The position numbers and the translations under genes are program-made. From the NCBI RefSeq assembly GCF_000981895.1, contig NZ_LATD01000077.1, positions 1 to 45,229 on the forward strand: a stretch of DNA of 45,229 bases. The letters run 5' to 3'. The notes beneath the pieces were generated by a model. The model made no database searches, was not told the DNA's origin, and was given only the letters and a program-made list of their open reading frames with translations. Below, one piece after another: positions 34,282-42,010 of this stretch (position 1 is its first letter; every line of letters starts with the position of its first letter). This stretch comes from Streptomyces odonnellii (GTDB lineage Bacteria; Actinomycetota; Actinomycetes; Streptomycetales; Streptomycetaceae).

Positions 34282-34781
34282 GCTCGTCCTCCACTGTCGA
34301 TGTAGCGCCCGGTGGCGCTGGTCGTCTGTCCTCGGGGGAGGGGCGGAGCCTGGGGCCGGGCACGGGGACGCTCGCGTACGGGACAGACCACGGCCTGGTA
34401 GTGGACCCCGTCGCGGTCGACGACCTCGAAGGACAGCCGCTTGCCGGCGCGCAGGGCCAGCAGCGCCCGCCAGCGTGCTTCTTCGTCGCCGGTCCACCGG
34501 CCGGCCCGGCTGATGTCGGGCCCGTCCAGGAACCGGGCGAACAGTTCCAGCCGGTCGGCGGCCCACGCCACAGCCGCTTCCGGGCCGGAGACGGTAACTC
34601 TGCTGAGCCAGAACAGCGGCCGGATGATCGCGCTCTGGCGGTCCGGGCTGTCCAGGATCGCGAAGGCTTCGCAGCGGAAGAGCTGGGACGGCGGCGGGCG
34701 GCGCCAGACCCGGTCGATGCTGGCGGCGGCCTGCCTCCGGTCGTCGAACATGCCATGGTGCGGTGGACGGGAGGCGATCAC
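34272..34781 (-). CDS. Unknown 169-residue protein
   Basis: GTG 34781 overlaps the stop of the RsbW-like gene (GTGA) and was chosen for that coupling. It reads VIASRPPHHGMFDDRRQAAA, then IDRVWRRPPPSQLFRCEAFAIL, PLFWLSRVTVSGPEAAVAWAA and a basic Pro/Arg-rich tail. No domain is recognised. It is soluble by eye. It belongs to the operon running from the RsbW-like ATPase to the EIIB gene. Confidence 0.6.
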   Translation of the reverse strand: MIASRPPHHGMFDDRRQAAASIDRVWRRPPPSQLFRCEAFAILDSPDRQSAIIRPLFWLSRVTVSGPEAAVAWAADRLELFARFLDGPDISRAGRWTGDEEARWRALLALRAGKRLSFEVVDRDGVHYQAVVCPVRERPRARPQAPPLPRGQTTSATGRYIDSGGRACG

Positions 34782-35242
34782 GACGCATCCTCCGGCCTGG
34801 CTCCCGGCAGCGCGAGCGACGCCCACACCGTCTTCCGCCCGCAGGAGCCGGGCCGGTATCCCCACCGGTCGGCGAGTGCCTGGACGAGGATCAGGCCCCG
34901 GCCGCCTTCGTCAACCTCGGTGGCCTGCCGTATGGCCGGGCGCCCGCCGTTGTCGTCTTCGACCTCCAGCACCGCGTCGCTGTTCTGGACCGTCAGGATC
35001 GCGGTCACGCCGCCTGGGTTGCCATGGTGGATGGCGTTGGCGACCAATTCGGTCGCGATCAGTCCCATGTCGTCCGCGACCTCGGGGACACCCCACAGCC
35101 GGAGGGCGGCAACGACCGCGTGTCGTACGGGGGCCACGAGGTGGAGCTGCGGGGCGATGTCCACGCAGATTGCCTGCTGGAGCCCAGTGCCGACAGACGC
35201 CGGTTCCCCGCTGGGGAGGGTCGCTGTCACCGCTGCCACCAC
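34778..35242 (-). CDS. RsbW-like ATP-binding protein (HATPase_c)
   Basis: A 154-residue protein from GTG 35242 (GTG 35239 equally possible). The GHKL ATPase fold is shown by ELVANAIHHGNPGG (N box), DDNGGRP (G1) and EGGRGLILVQALADRWG (G2). Stand-alone proteins of this type in Streptomyces act as anti-sigma-factor-like kinases or degenerate regulators. As first gene of the sugar-modification operon it may control it, but no partner sigma factor or antagonist is encoded here. Confidence 0.8.
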   Translation of the reverse strand: MVAAVTATLPSGEPASVGTGLQQAICVDIAPQLHLVAPVRHAVVAALRLWGVPEVADDMGLIATELVANAIHHGNPGGVTAILTVQNSDAVLEVEDDNGGRPAIRQATEVDEGGRGLILVQALADRWGYRPGSCGRKTVWASLALPGARPEDAS

Positions 35243-35369
35243 CCCTGCCGGACAACGGCATCGAGGCGCCTGAACGGGGCGTACCGCTGGCTGCGGTGGT
35301 CCGTCTGTGCGGTCCCCGCGCTGTGTCGCTCGACCATCTCCGGCATGGCAGCAAGCTTCGACGTGCCAT

Positions 35370-35408
35370 GAACAGAGGACCCGGACAGTTTGTCAGGGTC
35401 CTCTGTTC
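35370..35408 (-). terminator. Strong hairpin between two leftward operons
   Basis: GAACAGAGGACCC (35370-35382) and GGGTCCTCTGTTC (35396-35408) are perfect 13-bp arms with a 13-nt loop. It lies 39 nt beyond the flavoprotein stop and upstream of the RsbW-like gene, so it separates the regulator-flavoprotein transcript from the glycosyltransferase operon. Confidence 0.75.
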
Positions 35409-35447
35409 CCGCAGATCAAGGCAGTTGACGAGCCGTCATTCCATGGC

Positions 35448-36017
35448 TTACACGGCATCCGTGGCGCGGTCGATCGCGTCCAGCACCGCCCCCCATGGCA
35501 GATCCCGCCCGGCGGGGGCCGCGCGTGGCTCGTGCAGCGGCCAGATGTCCGGGCCGTAGACGAGGTGAACCTCGGCCTCTCGCAGCGCGGCGATATGGCC
35601 CCGCCAGGCGGGGTGGCGGGCGTGAGCGGCGTTCACCCTTGGGAAGACGACGACCGGCAGCCCCAGGGTGCCGATGGCTTCCCCCACCTGCGTCAGCGCC
35701 TGGTTGTCGGCGATACCCGTCGCGAGTTTGGCGACCGTATTCGCGCTGGCGGGGGCGACCACGTAGCAGTCCACGCTCGGGTGCGGTCTTGCCTCGCCGG
35801 GCAGCCGGGGCTCGTCTCGCACCGGCAGGCGGGTCAGCTTCTCCAGCCGGTCGACCTCACCGTTCATCCGCAGCCACCGGCCGGCCGTCGGAGTGAGCGT
35901 CACGGCGACCCGCCACCCACGCGCCATAGCCGGTTCCACCAGCCCCGTGCGCAAGGCTTCGACTCCGCCAGCACTCGTGCCCACGACCCCGAGGACTCCG
36001 CGCTTCTTGGTGTTCAC
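35448..36017 (-). CDS. Flavoprotein, PPC-decarboxylase-like
   Basis: A 189-residue protein. GTG 36017 overlaps the regulator stop (GTGA); ATG 36032 is an alternative. The fold of the Dfp/CoaC flavoprotein family is indicated by GVLGVVGTSAGGVEALRTG near the N-terminus, VDCYVVAPASANTVAKLATG and GLPVVVFPRVNAAHARHPAW. Family members bind FMN and some decarboxylate terminal Cys residues or 4'-phosphopantothenoylcysteine. Pairs of a TPR-type XRE regulator with such a flavoprotein are common in Streptomyces; the substrate is unknown. Confidence 0.8.
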   Translation of the reverse strand: MNTKKRGVLGVVGTSAGGVEALRTGLVEPAMARGWRVAVTLTPTAGRWLRMNGEVDRLEKLTRLPVRDEPRLPGEARPHPSVDCYVVAPASANTVAKLATGIADNQALTQVGEAIGTLGLPVVVFPRVNAAHARHPAWRGHIAALREAEVHLVYGPDIWPLHEPRAAPAGRDLPWGAVLDAIDRATDAV

Positions 36018-37249
36018 TCCACCGCCCTGCATCGTTGAGCCATCATGAACAACTCCGACGAACGAGCGCTGCCGGTGACCGGGAATTGCTTGATCAGGTC
36101 GCGCAGCGTGTCCCGTACCCGGGGATTGTTCCGCACGAGCTGTGGCGACGCCTGCTCGGCTGTACGCAGCTCTGCGAACGCGCTGTCGCCCTGGCCCGCC
36201 AGTGAGAGGGCACGGGCGTAGTCGATGCGGTGGGAGACACCGCGTTCCGGGGGCATGTGGTCCACATCGATCTCACCGTGCTCCACGACATACGAGATGT
36301 TGTCGAGGTCCAGCTCCACCGACAGCCGGTGTAGCACGACATTCGTCGGCCCGAAGCTCGTCTGCCAGTGGTTCTCGTCGGAGCCGAGCTGGTCGGCGAG
36401 CACCTCTGCGCTGTTCAGGAGACTCGTCGCCGTGGCCCGGTCCTGATGCCGAGCCGCCGCGATGGCAGCCCGTAGATAGATCATGCCCAGCAGGCTCAGG
36501 GCGGCCGGATCGGTCTCATCGACCCGGGCCGACAGCCACGCCGACGCGGTGTTGCCCAGCTCCATGGCGTCGTCATACCGGCCATTGGCCAGCAAGGCAT
36601 GTGTGCCGGACCGCGCGGCGGACGCCAGGACCAGTGGGTCGCCGGATTCGTCGGCGGCCCGCATGGCTCGTTCGGCGGCGAGCCACGAGATGTCGGACTC
36701 CCCGATCTTGGCGAGCGTCGTGGCGGCGAGGTGGTGCACCCGAGCGGAAACGGCCCAGCAGTCCCGGCGTTCCGCAGCGGAGCGCGCGGCGCGGTCCTCA
36801 AGCTCCTGGGCGGTCTGGAGGAGGCCGGGGAGCCCGGCGATCACCTTGCCGAGCCGGCCGGACTGGTAGTCGTCCCAGGTCTGTTCTACGAGTTCGGCTG
36901 TCGGGCCGGGGCTCGGGAGCTGTGCCTCGGCTTCCGGCCCGAACAGCAACCGGGAGAGACGACGCGGACTCATCAACGCGTCCCGCACGGCCGGGACATC
37001 GTCCTGCTGCCTCTCATCCTCCATGAGCACGGGTTGGCCGACCAGCTCTCCGAGCGGCACGCGAAGCACACGGGCCAGTTCGGCCAGCATGTCGATACGC
37101 GGCGGCTTGCGCCGACCGGACTCCGCTTTCGCCAGCCAGTCCGTGCTACGGCCGACGAGCCCGGCCAGTACCTGCTGCGTGTAGCCACGGCGTCTGCGGT
37201 GGAAGGCGATCCGCTCGCCGATGCTCAGGTGATCTCCGAGACCACGCAT
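36014..37249 (-). CDS. XRE-family transcriptional regulator with TPR-like C-terminus
   Basis: A 411-residue protein; ATG 37249 has GGAAGG 8 nt upstream. Residues ~8-65 are an XRE helix-turn-helix (RIAFHRRRRGYTQQVLAG, RSTDWLAKAESGRRKPPRI). The remainder is a long array of helical hairpins of TPR type, as in Streptomyces regulators that sense a peptide or small ligand. It is translationally coupled to the flavoprotein gene and probably controls it and perhaps the operon downstream of the hairpin. Confidence 0.85.
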   Translation of the reverse strand: MRGLGDHLSIGERIAFHRRRRGYTQQVLAGLVGRSTDWLAKAESGRRKPPRIDMLAELARVLRVPLGELVGQPVLMEDERQQDDVPAVRDALMSPRRLSRLLFGPEAEAQLPSPGPTAELVEQTWDDYQSGRLGKVIAGLPGLLQTAQELEDRAARSAAERRDCWAVSARVHHLAATTLAKIGESDISWLAAERAMRAADESGDPLVLASAARSGTHALLANGRYDDAMELGNTASAWLSARVDETDPAALSLLGMIYLRAAIAAARHQDRATATSLLNSAEVLADQLGSDENHWQTSFGPTNVVLHRLSVELDLDNISYVVEHGEIDVDHMPPERGVSHRIDYARALSLAGQGDSAFAELRTAEQASPQLVRNNPRVRDTLRDLIKQFPVTGSARSSELFMMAQRCRAVE

Positions 37250-37415
37250 ACGTGCTGCCTTCCGTGATGTAGGGGCGTTCCCCACGATAGCGACGCGGCA
37301 ACGTGACGGATGAGGCCGGAGCTTTGGACGATCCTTGCGCTGCACGAGCTCAGCGTGAGGGCAGTGGTGTGCGGAGGCACGGACGATCTGTCCGGGACTG
37401 AGCAGTCAGCGGAAG

Positions 37416-37660
37416 CTACTTGCGAACGGCCGGGCACGATGAGCTGCGCGGCGATTGATGACGATAGGCAAACTGCGCTGTGCGGGCGGGAGCGTTCCAC
37501 CTGGTGTGGATGCGGATCAGGTTGATGGCGGTCGCGGTGAGGATGAGCGTGAGCTGCGAATTGGCCATGCCGATGCAGCGGGTTCCGCGGACTCCGATGA
37601 TGGCGACGGCTTGGAGGATGGTGCCTTCCACGCTGACGCAGGCCGCGCAGCGGTCCTTTC
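37416..37660 (-). pseudogene. C-terminal remnant of a transposase (IS1182-like)
   Basis: The minus strand encodes CAACVSVEGTILQAVAIIG, then RCIGMANSQLTLILTATAIN and LIRIH. This matches the C-terminal V-E-G-T-I...G-x-A...L-T-A-x-A-x-N-x-I-R pattern of IS1182-type transposases in actinomycetes. The rest of the transposase and its ends are absent. It is a decayed insertion-sequence fragment joined directly to a regulator remnant. Confidence 0.55.
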
Positions 37661-37663
37661 ACC

Positions 37664-37906
37664 CATCTCGGGTTGCCGTTGGAGAGTCTCGTCCGGCACA
37701 GCCTGGAACTGGCCCGCGCGTACAGTGCTCAGAACCGCACGGACGAAGCTCTCGCCCTCGTCCTGGACGCGGAGGAGCTCGCGCCCGAGCAGATCCGCTA
37801 CCACTTCATCTCTCGCCACCTGGTGACCGTCTGGGTACGGCAACAGCGTGGCAAGCCGAGCCATCTGCTGGCCGGCGTGGCTCAGCGGCTACGCGTCATC
37901 GGGTGA
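37664..37906 (+). pseudogene. C-terminal remnant of a TPR-type regulator
   Basis: The plus strand reads ESLVRHSLELARAYSAQNRT, DEALALVLDAEELAPEQIR and a basic end HLLAGVAQRLRVIG with a TGA at 37904-37906. This is the typical C-terminus of the XRE/TPR regulators common in Streptomyces, without the N-terminal HTH. The upstream break coincides with the transposase fragment, so the gene was probably truncated by the insertion. Confidence 0.5.
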
Positions 37907-37934
37907 TTGGTGCGCGACGGCTACAGTCGTTGCC

Positions 37935-38417
37935 ATGAGCGACTCCGAAGCCCACGAGGCGGTAGCCCGGCCCCGCACCGCCGCCGGGGTGCTGTTCTTC
38001 GACGAGGCCGGGCGCGTGCTCCTGGTCAAGCCCACGTACAAGCCCGGCTGGGAGATCCCCGGCGGCTACCTCCACCCGGGCGAGACCCCGAGCGAAGGCG
38101 CGGCTCGGGAGGTCAAGGAGGAGATCGGCATCACCCCGCCCATCGGCCGCCTCCTCGTCGCGGACTGGGCACCCCACCCGGCCGAGGGCGACAAGCTGCT
38201 GTTCGTCTTCGACGGAGGCATCCTCTCGGCTGACCAGCGAGCCCAGATCGTCCTGGACGGGGTGGAAGTCGACCAGTTCGCGTTCCACCAGGCCGACCAG
38301 ATCGACGGGCTGCTCATCCCTCGGCTGGCCCGCCGTGTCCATGCGGCGATCGGTGCTCGTGCGCGATCAGCAACCGCCTACCTTGAGAACGGGGCGGGCC
38401 GCGGCGCCGAGGGCTGA
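37935..38417 (+). CDS. NUDIX hydrolase
   Basis: A 160-residue protein from ATG 37935. The complete NUDIX box is GYLHPGETPSEGAAREVKEE followed by I-G-I (G-x5-E-x7-R-E-x2-E-E-x-G), around residues 52-74. It hydrolyses a nucleoside diphosphate linked to another group; the substrate is not predictable. No Shine-Dalgarno is seen, but TACAGT at 37922-37927 is placed as a -10 element 7 nt before the ATG, suggesting a leaderless transcript. It converges on the HNH gene with an 11-nt gap. Confidence 0.88.
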   Translation: MSDSEAHEAVARPRTAAGVLFFDEAGRVLLVKPTYKPGWEIPGGYLHPGETPSEGAAREVKEEIGITPPIGRLLVADWAPHPAEGDKLLFVFDGGILSADQRAQIVLDGVEVDQFAFHQADQIDGLLIPRLARRVHAAIGARARSATAYLENGAGRGAEG

Positions 38418-38428
38418 TCCGCGCGTTT

Positions 38429-39349
38429 CTAGGCAGCCTGGGTTGCGGGGCGTTTGAAGACCTGGAGTCCGTGCCATACGACGTGGTCGGGGTCGATGCC
38501 GGGCAGTCCGGGGCGGGGCGTGGTGACGGGCCGGCCGTGGAGAGCGTCGATGGCCCGGCCCGCGTGGCTGCGCGCTACGTAGGACTGGGAGACCTGTATG
38601 TGCAGGGCGGGTGTCAGCCCAAGGACACCCAGATCGAACAGGGCGTGGTGCAGGGAGCACAGTGCCAGGCCGTTGTTGACCGCGTCCGGGCCGTCCTGGC
38701 TGTGCCACCGGACGTGTGCGGCTTCGAGTCCGACGGGGTTACGTCCGAGCGCGCCGTCGAAGCCGCAGAAAGCGCAGGCGTACGCGTACGCCTGAAGGAC
38801 CTCCTCCGCGAACCCGGCCCGCCGACGGCGTTTCTTCGCCGGCCCGTGGTGCGCCGCGCTCTCCAGCCCGAGCAGGTCCAGGCCGACGGCGTCGCAGATG
38901 GCGGTTTCCAGGGCTGGGGTGAAGTGCTGGTCGAGCAGGAGCCGGGCTGCCGCCGCCAAGGTGCCCGGACCGGCCAGCAGGCCCTCGATGTGAGGATGCA
39001 GCCGGCCATGGGCTCCCCTGGTACGCAGCCAGCCTCCGCGTTCCGGGGCATCCGGGCCGATGGGGTTGCCGTCCCGGTCCCGCAGGTTCCACAGATCACG
39101 CTCAAGATGGACAAAGGGCATGGCGGCCCGGTCCCTGGCCCTCGAACGGTTCGCCATCGACGGCCCGAAGTCATTGATCAGCCGGCTGACGGGCTCTTCG
39201 GCTTCGTCATACGTGACCGCGGTGCTTCCCGAAGCGGCGAACCGCCCCAGCAGCCACAGCACGAGCAGCGGCTTGTGCGGGGCGCGGCGGTTGCCTATCT
39301 GGGCGCGCCGCAACGTCGCCAACGCGCTCAACAGTTCGTCACCTGTCAC
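38429..39349 (-). CDS. SBD-HNH type IV restriction endonuclease (phosphorothioate-DNA dependent)
   Basis: A 306-residue protein from GTG 39349. The N-terminal sulfur-binding domain has the family's RRAPHKPLLVLWLLGRFA (~21-38), EEPVSRLINDFGP and MPFVHLERDLW segments. The C-terminal HNH nuclease has CAFCGFDG (192-199), LEAAHVRWHSQDG (H212), NNGLALC (N225-N226) and CSLHHALFD. Enzymes of this architecture cut near phosphorothioate-modified DNA made by Dnd systems. No dnd genes are visible here, so it should act as a stand-alone defence against DNA so modified. The specificity is inferred from family resemblance. Confidence 0.85.
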   Translation of the reverse strand: MTGDELLSALATLRRAQIGNRRAPHKPLLVLWLLGRFAASGSTAVTYDEAEEPVSRLINDFGPSMANRSRARDRAAMPFVHLERDLWNLRDRDGNPIGPDAPERGGWLRTRGAHGRLHPHIEGLLAGPGTLAAAARLLLDQHFTPALETAICDAVGLDLLGLESAAHHGPAKKRRRRAGFAEEVLQAYAYACAFCGFDGALGRNPVGLEAAHVRWHSQDGPDAVNNGLALCSLHHALFDLGVLGLTPALHIQVSQSYVARSHAGRAIDALHGRPVTTPRPGLPGIDPDHVVWHGLQVFKRPATQAA

Positions 39350-39553
39350 ACGGCCACTCTCCCATCAACCGGCAGACAGAACTGTTGTGTACCTGGCGAG
39401 CAGAGGAGCCGACCTCCACGGTCGGTCAGGTCGGCCGAGGCTCATGGGCCGGTCTGTCTTCCTTGCTCCTTCCCACCTGCGGCGGTGCTCGTGGTCGCTG
39501 CTGGGGTGGTGGCCCACGGCTTCGGCGAGGCTCCTTCGCTCACGACCAGGTCG

Positions 39554-40411
39554 TCAGCCCCTCTGAAGGTCGTCCGCGACTCGTGCCGCCATGTCGCGGG
39601 CCAGTTCCAGGCGAGGGTTCTCGGGGTGGGCGTCCGAGGCCAGGATCTTCGCGCAGACGAACAAGGTCATCAGCTTGCCGTCCCGGCTCTCCAAGTTGTC
39701 GCGCCGTTCGTGGCGGACGCGCTCGGCCAGCGCTGGGACGGCTAGTGAGTTCCCCCACAGCGACGCCGCGTCCAGACCTTGAGGGGCCATGCCCCAGTCC
39801 TCCCAGTCGAACAGGCAGAACCGTGGTCCCGTCATGTTCGCCCAGTTGAGGTCGGCGTGTGCCGGCCGCCACTGGCGCAACGCCGTGTCGGTTCCGGCAG
39901 GGAGGAACCGCTGGATCGCCTCAGTAACACCGCTCTGGGTGATCGTGACGGTGTCCGGGGTGGCCACGCGCCTTGTCTGCTGGATGGCCAGCGCGTCCAG
40001 CGACGTATTCAGCGCCTGCCACCAGTCGTCCGGCAGGTGGGGGTCGGTGGCTAGGACGCTGCTGCCGATCGGCGCTCCAGGCAGGAGGTCCGTCTCGTCG
40101 GCCCGCCACATCACGGCGTCATCGGGCTCACGCCAAGCCGTGCCCCGGTGCCATTGGGGCCTGGCCACCCCGTCCAGCAGGGCGGCGCATTCGGTTCCAT
40201 TCCAGCCCTGGCTCCCGATCTTGTCGAACCGGCGCCGCTCGATCCGCACCCAGGTGCCACGGTCGGTACGCGCACCGAGCGAGCGCCGTTTACGTACCTG
40301 CGTCTCCCGGTCCAATGACGTTTGGAAGGCGCGCTCAACCTGGGCGAGTACCTCGTTGACCGGCTCAACTCGCAGGTCCACGTGGGGTGTAGCGGACAGA
40401 GAAGACGGCAC
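39554..40411 (-). CDS. APH-family phosphotransferase
   Basis: A 285-residue protein. GTG 40411 follows GGAGGT at short spacing; the frame stays open to 40591, but that extension lacks coding character. RPAHADLNWANM is the Brenner motif and FCLFDWEDWGMAPQGLD the metal-binding segment of aminoglycoside phosphotransferase-like kinases. The C-terminal helical lobe ends ARDMAARVADDLQRG. The substrate is unknown; it is a third APH-like domain in the window, alongside 27314-28249 and the fusion protein. Confidence 0.75.
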   Translation of the reverse strand: MPSSLSATPHVDLRVEPVNEVLAQVERAFQTSLDRETQVRKRRSLGARTDRGTWVRIERRRFDKIGSQGWNGTECAALLDGVARPQWHRGTAWREPDDAVMWRADETDLLPGAPIGSSVLATDPHLPDDWWQALNTSLDALAIQQTRRVATPDTVTITQSGVTEAIQRFLPAGTDTALRQWRPAHADLNWANMTGPRFCLFDWEDWGMAPQGLDAASLWGNSLAVPALAERVRHERRDNLESRDGKLMTLFVCAKILASDAHPENPRLELARDMAARVADDLQRG

Positions 40412-40454
40412 TAGACCTCCATGGCGACGGAACGACGCTAGCAAGAAGGGGCAT

Positions 40455-40604
40455 GCGAGTTCCCAGAGGGAGTGGAAGAGCTCTTCTCGCGGCGGACTGC
40501 GCCACCAAGGCCACCTCTCCGAAAGGGAGTTGGTGCTGCGGGCCGACTGGGACAAGAACCCCGCTGAGACGTGGACGCATGACCTGCGCAATGTCCGCTA
40601 CTGA
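40455..40604 (+). pseudogene. Possible C-terminal fragment of a lost gene
   Basis: A plus-strand frame ending at TGA 40602-40604 reads HQGHLSERELVLRADWDKNP then AETWTHDLRNVRY, which looks like a genuine protein C-terminus with normal codon use. No start fits and upstream the frame runs antisense to the APH gene. A strong hairpin follows directly, as after a real gene. It is probably a remnant. Confidence 0.3.
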
Positions 40605-40608
40605 GACC

Positions 40609-40649
40609 GCGTCCCACGACACGAGGCACTGGCCCGTGTCGTGGGACGC
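40609..40649. terminator. Bidirectional hairpin after the aspartyl-tRNA synthetase gene
   Basis: GCGTCCCACGACACG (40609-40623) and CGTGTCGTGGGACGC (40635-40649) are perfect 15-bp arms with an 11-nt loop. It lies 13 nt beyond the synthetase stop and 5 nt beyond the remnant frame from the other side, so it can end transcription from both directions. Confidence 0.8.
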
Positions 40650-40662
40650 GACCCGCGGCCGG

Positions 40663-41973
40663 TTACGGGGTGAGCCGGTTCGGTCCGCGGAAGAGGAAGG
40701 TGGCCTCGCGGATGGAGTCCAGGCCGAGCATCACCATCAGCACCCGGCCGAGGCCCATGCCGAGCCCGCCGTGCGGCGGGCATCCGTACCGGAACGCGTT
40801 CAGGTAGTCCTGCAGCGGCTCGGGGCTCATGCCCTTCTCGGCGGCCTGCTTCAGCAGGACGTCGTACCGGTGCTCACGCTGGGCGCCGGTGGTGACTTCC
40901 AGCCCGTTCCACAGCAGGTCGAAGCTCAAGGTCACGCTCGGGTCGTCGGTCGGCCGCATGTGGTAGAAGGGCCGGATGCCGACCGGGTAGTGCGTGATGA
41001 ACACGAACTCGTGCCCGGTGGCCTCCTTGATGTGAGTCGAGATGCTCCGCTCGCCCTCCGGGTCCAGGTCCTCCTTGATCCCCTCCGGGTCCCAGCCGCC
41101 CTTGCGCAGGATCTCGTGCGCTTCGGCCATCGTGACGCGGGGGAAGGGCGTCGTGGGAACGGTGATCTCGACGCCGAAGTGCTCGGCGATCGCCTCACCA
41201 TGCGCGTCGGCGACCTTGGCGATCGCGTGGGCGAGCATCTGCTCCTCGAACGCCATCACGTCCTCGACGCCGTCGATCCAGGCGAGCTCCAGGTCGACGC
41301 CTGTGAACTCGGTGGCGTGCCGGGACGTGAACGACGGCTCAGCGCGGAAGACTGGCCCGATCTCGAAGACCTTGTCGATGCCGGCCGAGATCGCCATCTG
41401 CTTGTAGAACTGCGGCGACTGCGCCAGGTAGGCGCTGCGGTCGAAGTAGCCGAGCCTGAAGACCTCAGCGCCGGACTCCGAGGCGGTGCCCATGAGTTTG
41501 GGGGTGTGCATCTCCGTGGCGCCCTGCGCGTAGGCGTACTCACGCATCCCCTGCTCCAGGGTGGTCTGCACGGCGAACATCAGCTGGGTGGAGGGACGGC
41601 GGCGCACGTCCAGGAAGCGCCAGTCCAGTCGCTGCTCCACGCCGGTGTGCTCGTCGATCGGCAGCGGTGTGGCGGCTCGGTTCAGGACCTCGACCGTCTC
41701 GGGGACGATCTCCAGGCCGCCGAGTTTCACCTGGGCGGCGTCGACGACGCGGCCGGTGATGCGGACGGCGGATTCGGGGGTGAGGGCTTCGAGCTGGGCT
41801 TCCAGGGGGCCGCCGTCGCGCTTGTGGGTCACCTGCGCCATGCCGGTGTTGTCCCGCACGATGACGAACTGCATTTTGCTCTGCAGGCGGAGGGTGTTCA
41901 CCCATCCGCAAACGGAAACGGTATGGCCGACGTGTTGTCGCAGGTCGGAGACGTGTACGCCGCTGTGGATCAT
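40663..41973 (-). CDS. aspS: Archaeal-type aspartyl-tRNA synthetase (Asp--tRNA(Asn) ligase type)
   Basis: A 436-residue class IIb synthetase. ATG 41973 has GGAGGA 5-6 nt upstream, and the T-box leader occupies the open frame beyond it. An N-terminal OB-fold (~residues 15-100, VSVCGWVNTLR, FVIVRDNTG) binds the anticodon. The catalytic core has the flipping loop and motif 2 FRAEPSFTSRHATEF (FRAE 209-212) and motif 3 GLGMGLGRVLMVM. The bacterial GAD insertion domain is missing and the length is far below the ~590 residues of the housekeeping bacterial enzyme, so this is the compact archaeal-like form, often able to charge both tRNA-Asp and tRNA-Asn. It is probably a second copy. Translation is likely controlled by the T-box. 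Confidence 0.9.
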   Translation of the reverse strand: MIHSGVHVSDLRQHVGHTVSVCGWVNTLRLQSKMQFVIVRDNTGMAQVTHKRDGGPLEAQLEALTPESAVRITGRVVDAAQVKLGGLEIVPETVEVLNRAATPLPIDEHTGVEQRLDWRFLDVRRRPSTQLMFAVQTTLEQGMREYAYAQGATEMHTPKLMGTASESGAEVFRLGYFDRSAYLAQSPQFYKQMAISAGIDKVFEIGPVFRAEPSFTSRHATEFTGVDLELAWIDGVEDVMAFEEQMLAHAIAKVADAHGEAIAEHFGVEITVPTTPFPRVTMAEAHEILRKGGWDPEGIKEDLDPEGERSISTHIKEATGHEFVFITHYPVGIRPFYHMRPTDDPSVTLSFDLLWNGLEVTTGAQREHRYDVLLKQAAEKGMSPEPLQDYLNAFRYGCPPHGGLGMGLGRVLMVMLGLDSIREATFLFRGPNRLTP

Positions 41974-41977
41974 TTCG

Positions 41978-41991
41978 GTCCTCCGAAGGAC
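41978..41991 (-). promoter_or_regulatory. Hairpin enclosing the Shine-Dalgarno of the AspRS gene
   Basis: On the minus strand GTCCT-TCGG-AGGAC folds into a 5-bp stem with a tetraloop. The second strand contains the AGGA ribosome binding site of the synthetase. It could sequester the site unless the upstream leader takes another fold. Confidence 0.5.
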
Positions 41992-42010
41992 GTCGTCATG
42001 ATCCCTTGGG

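Noticed and set aside
39789..40604. A 271-codon plus-strand gene opposite the APH kinase
   Set aside because: Most of it is an antisense shadow; only the last ~50 codons look protein-like and are listed as a possible remnant.
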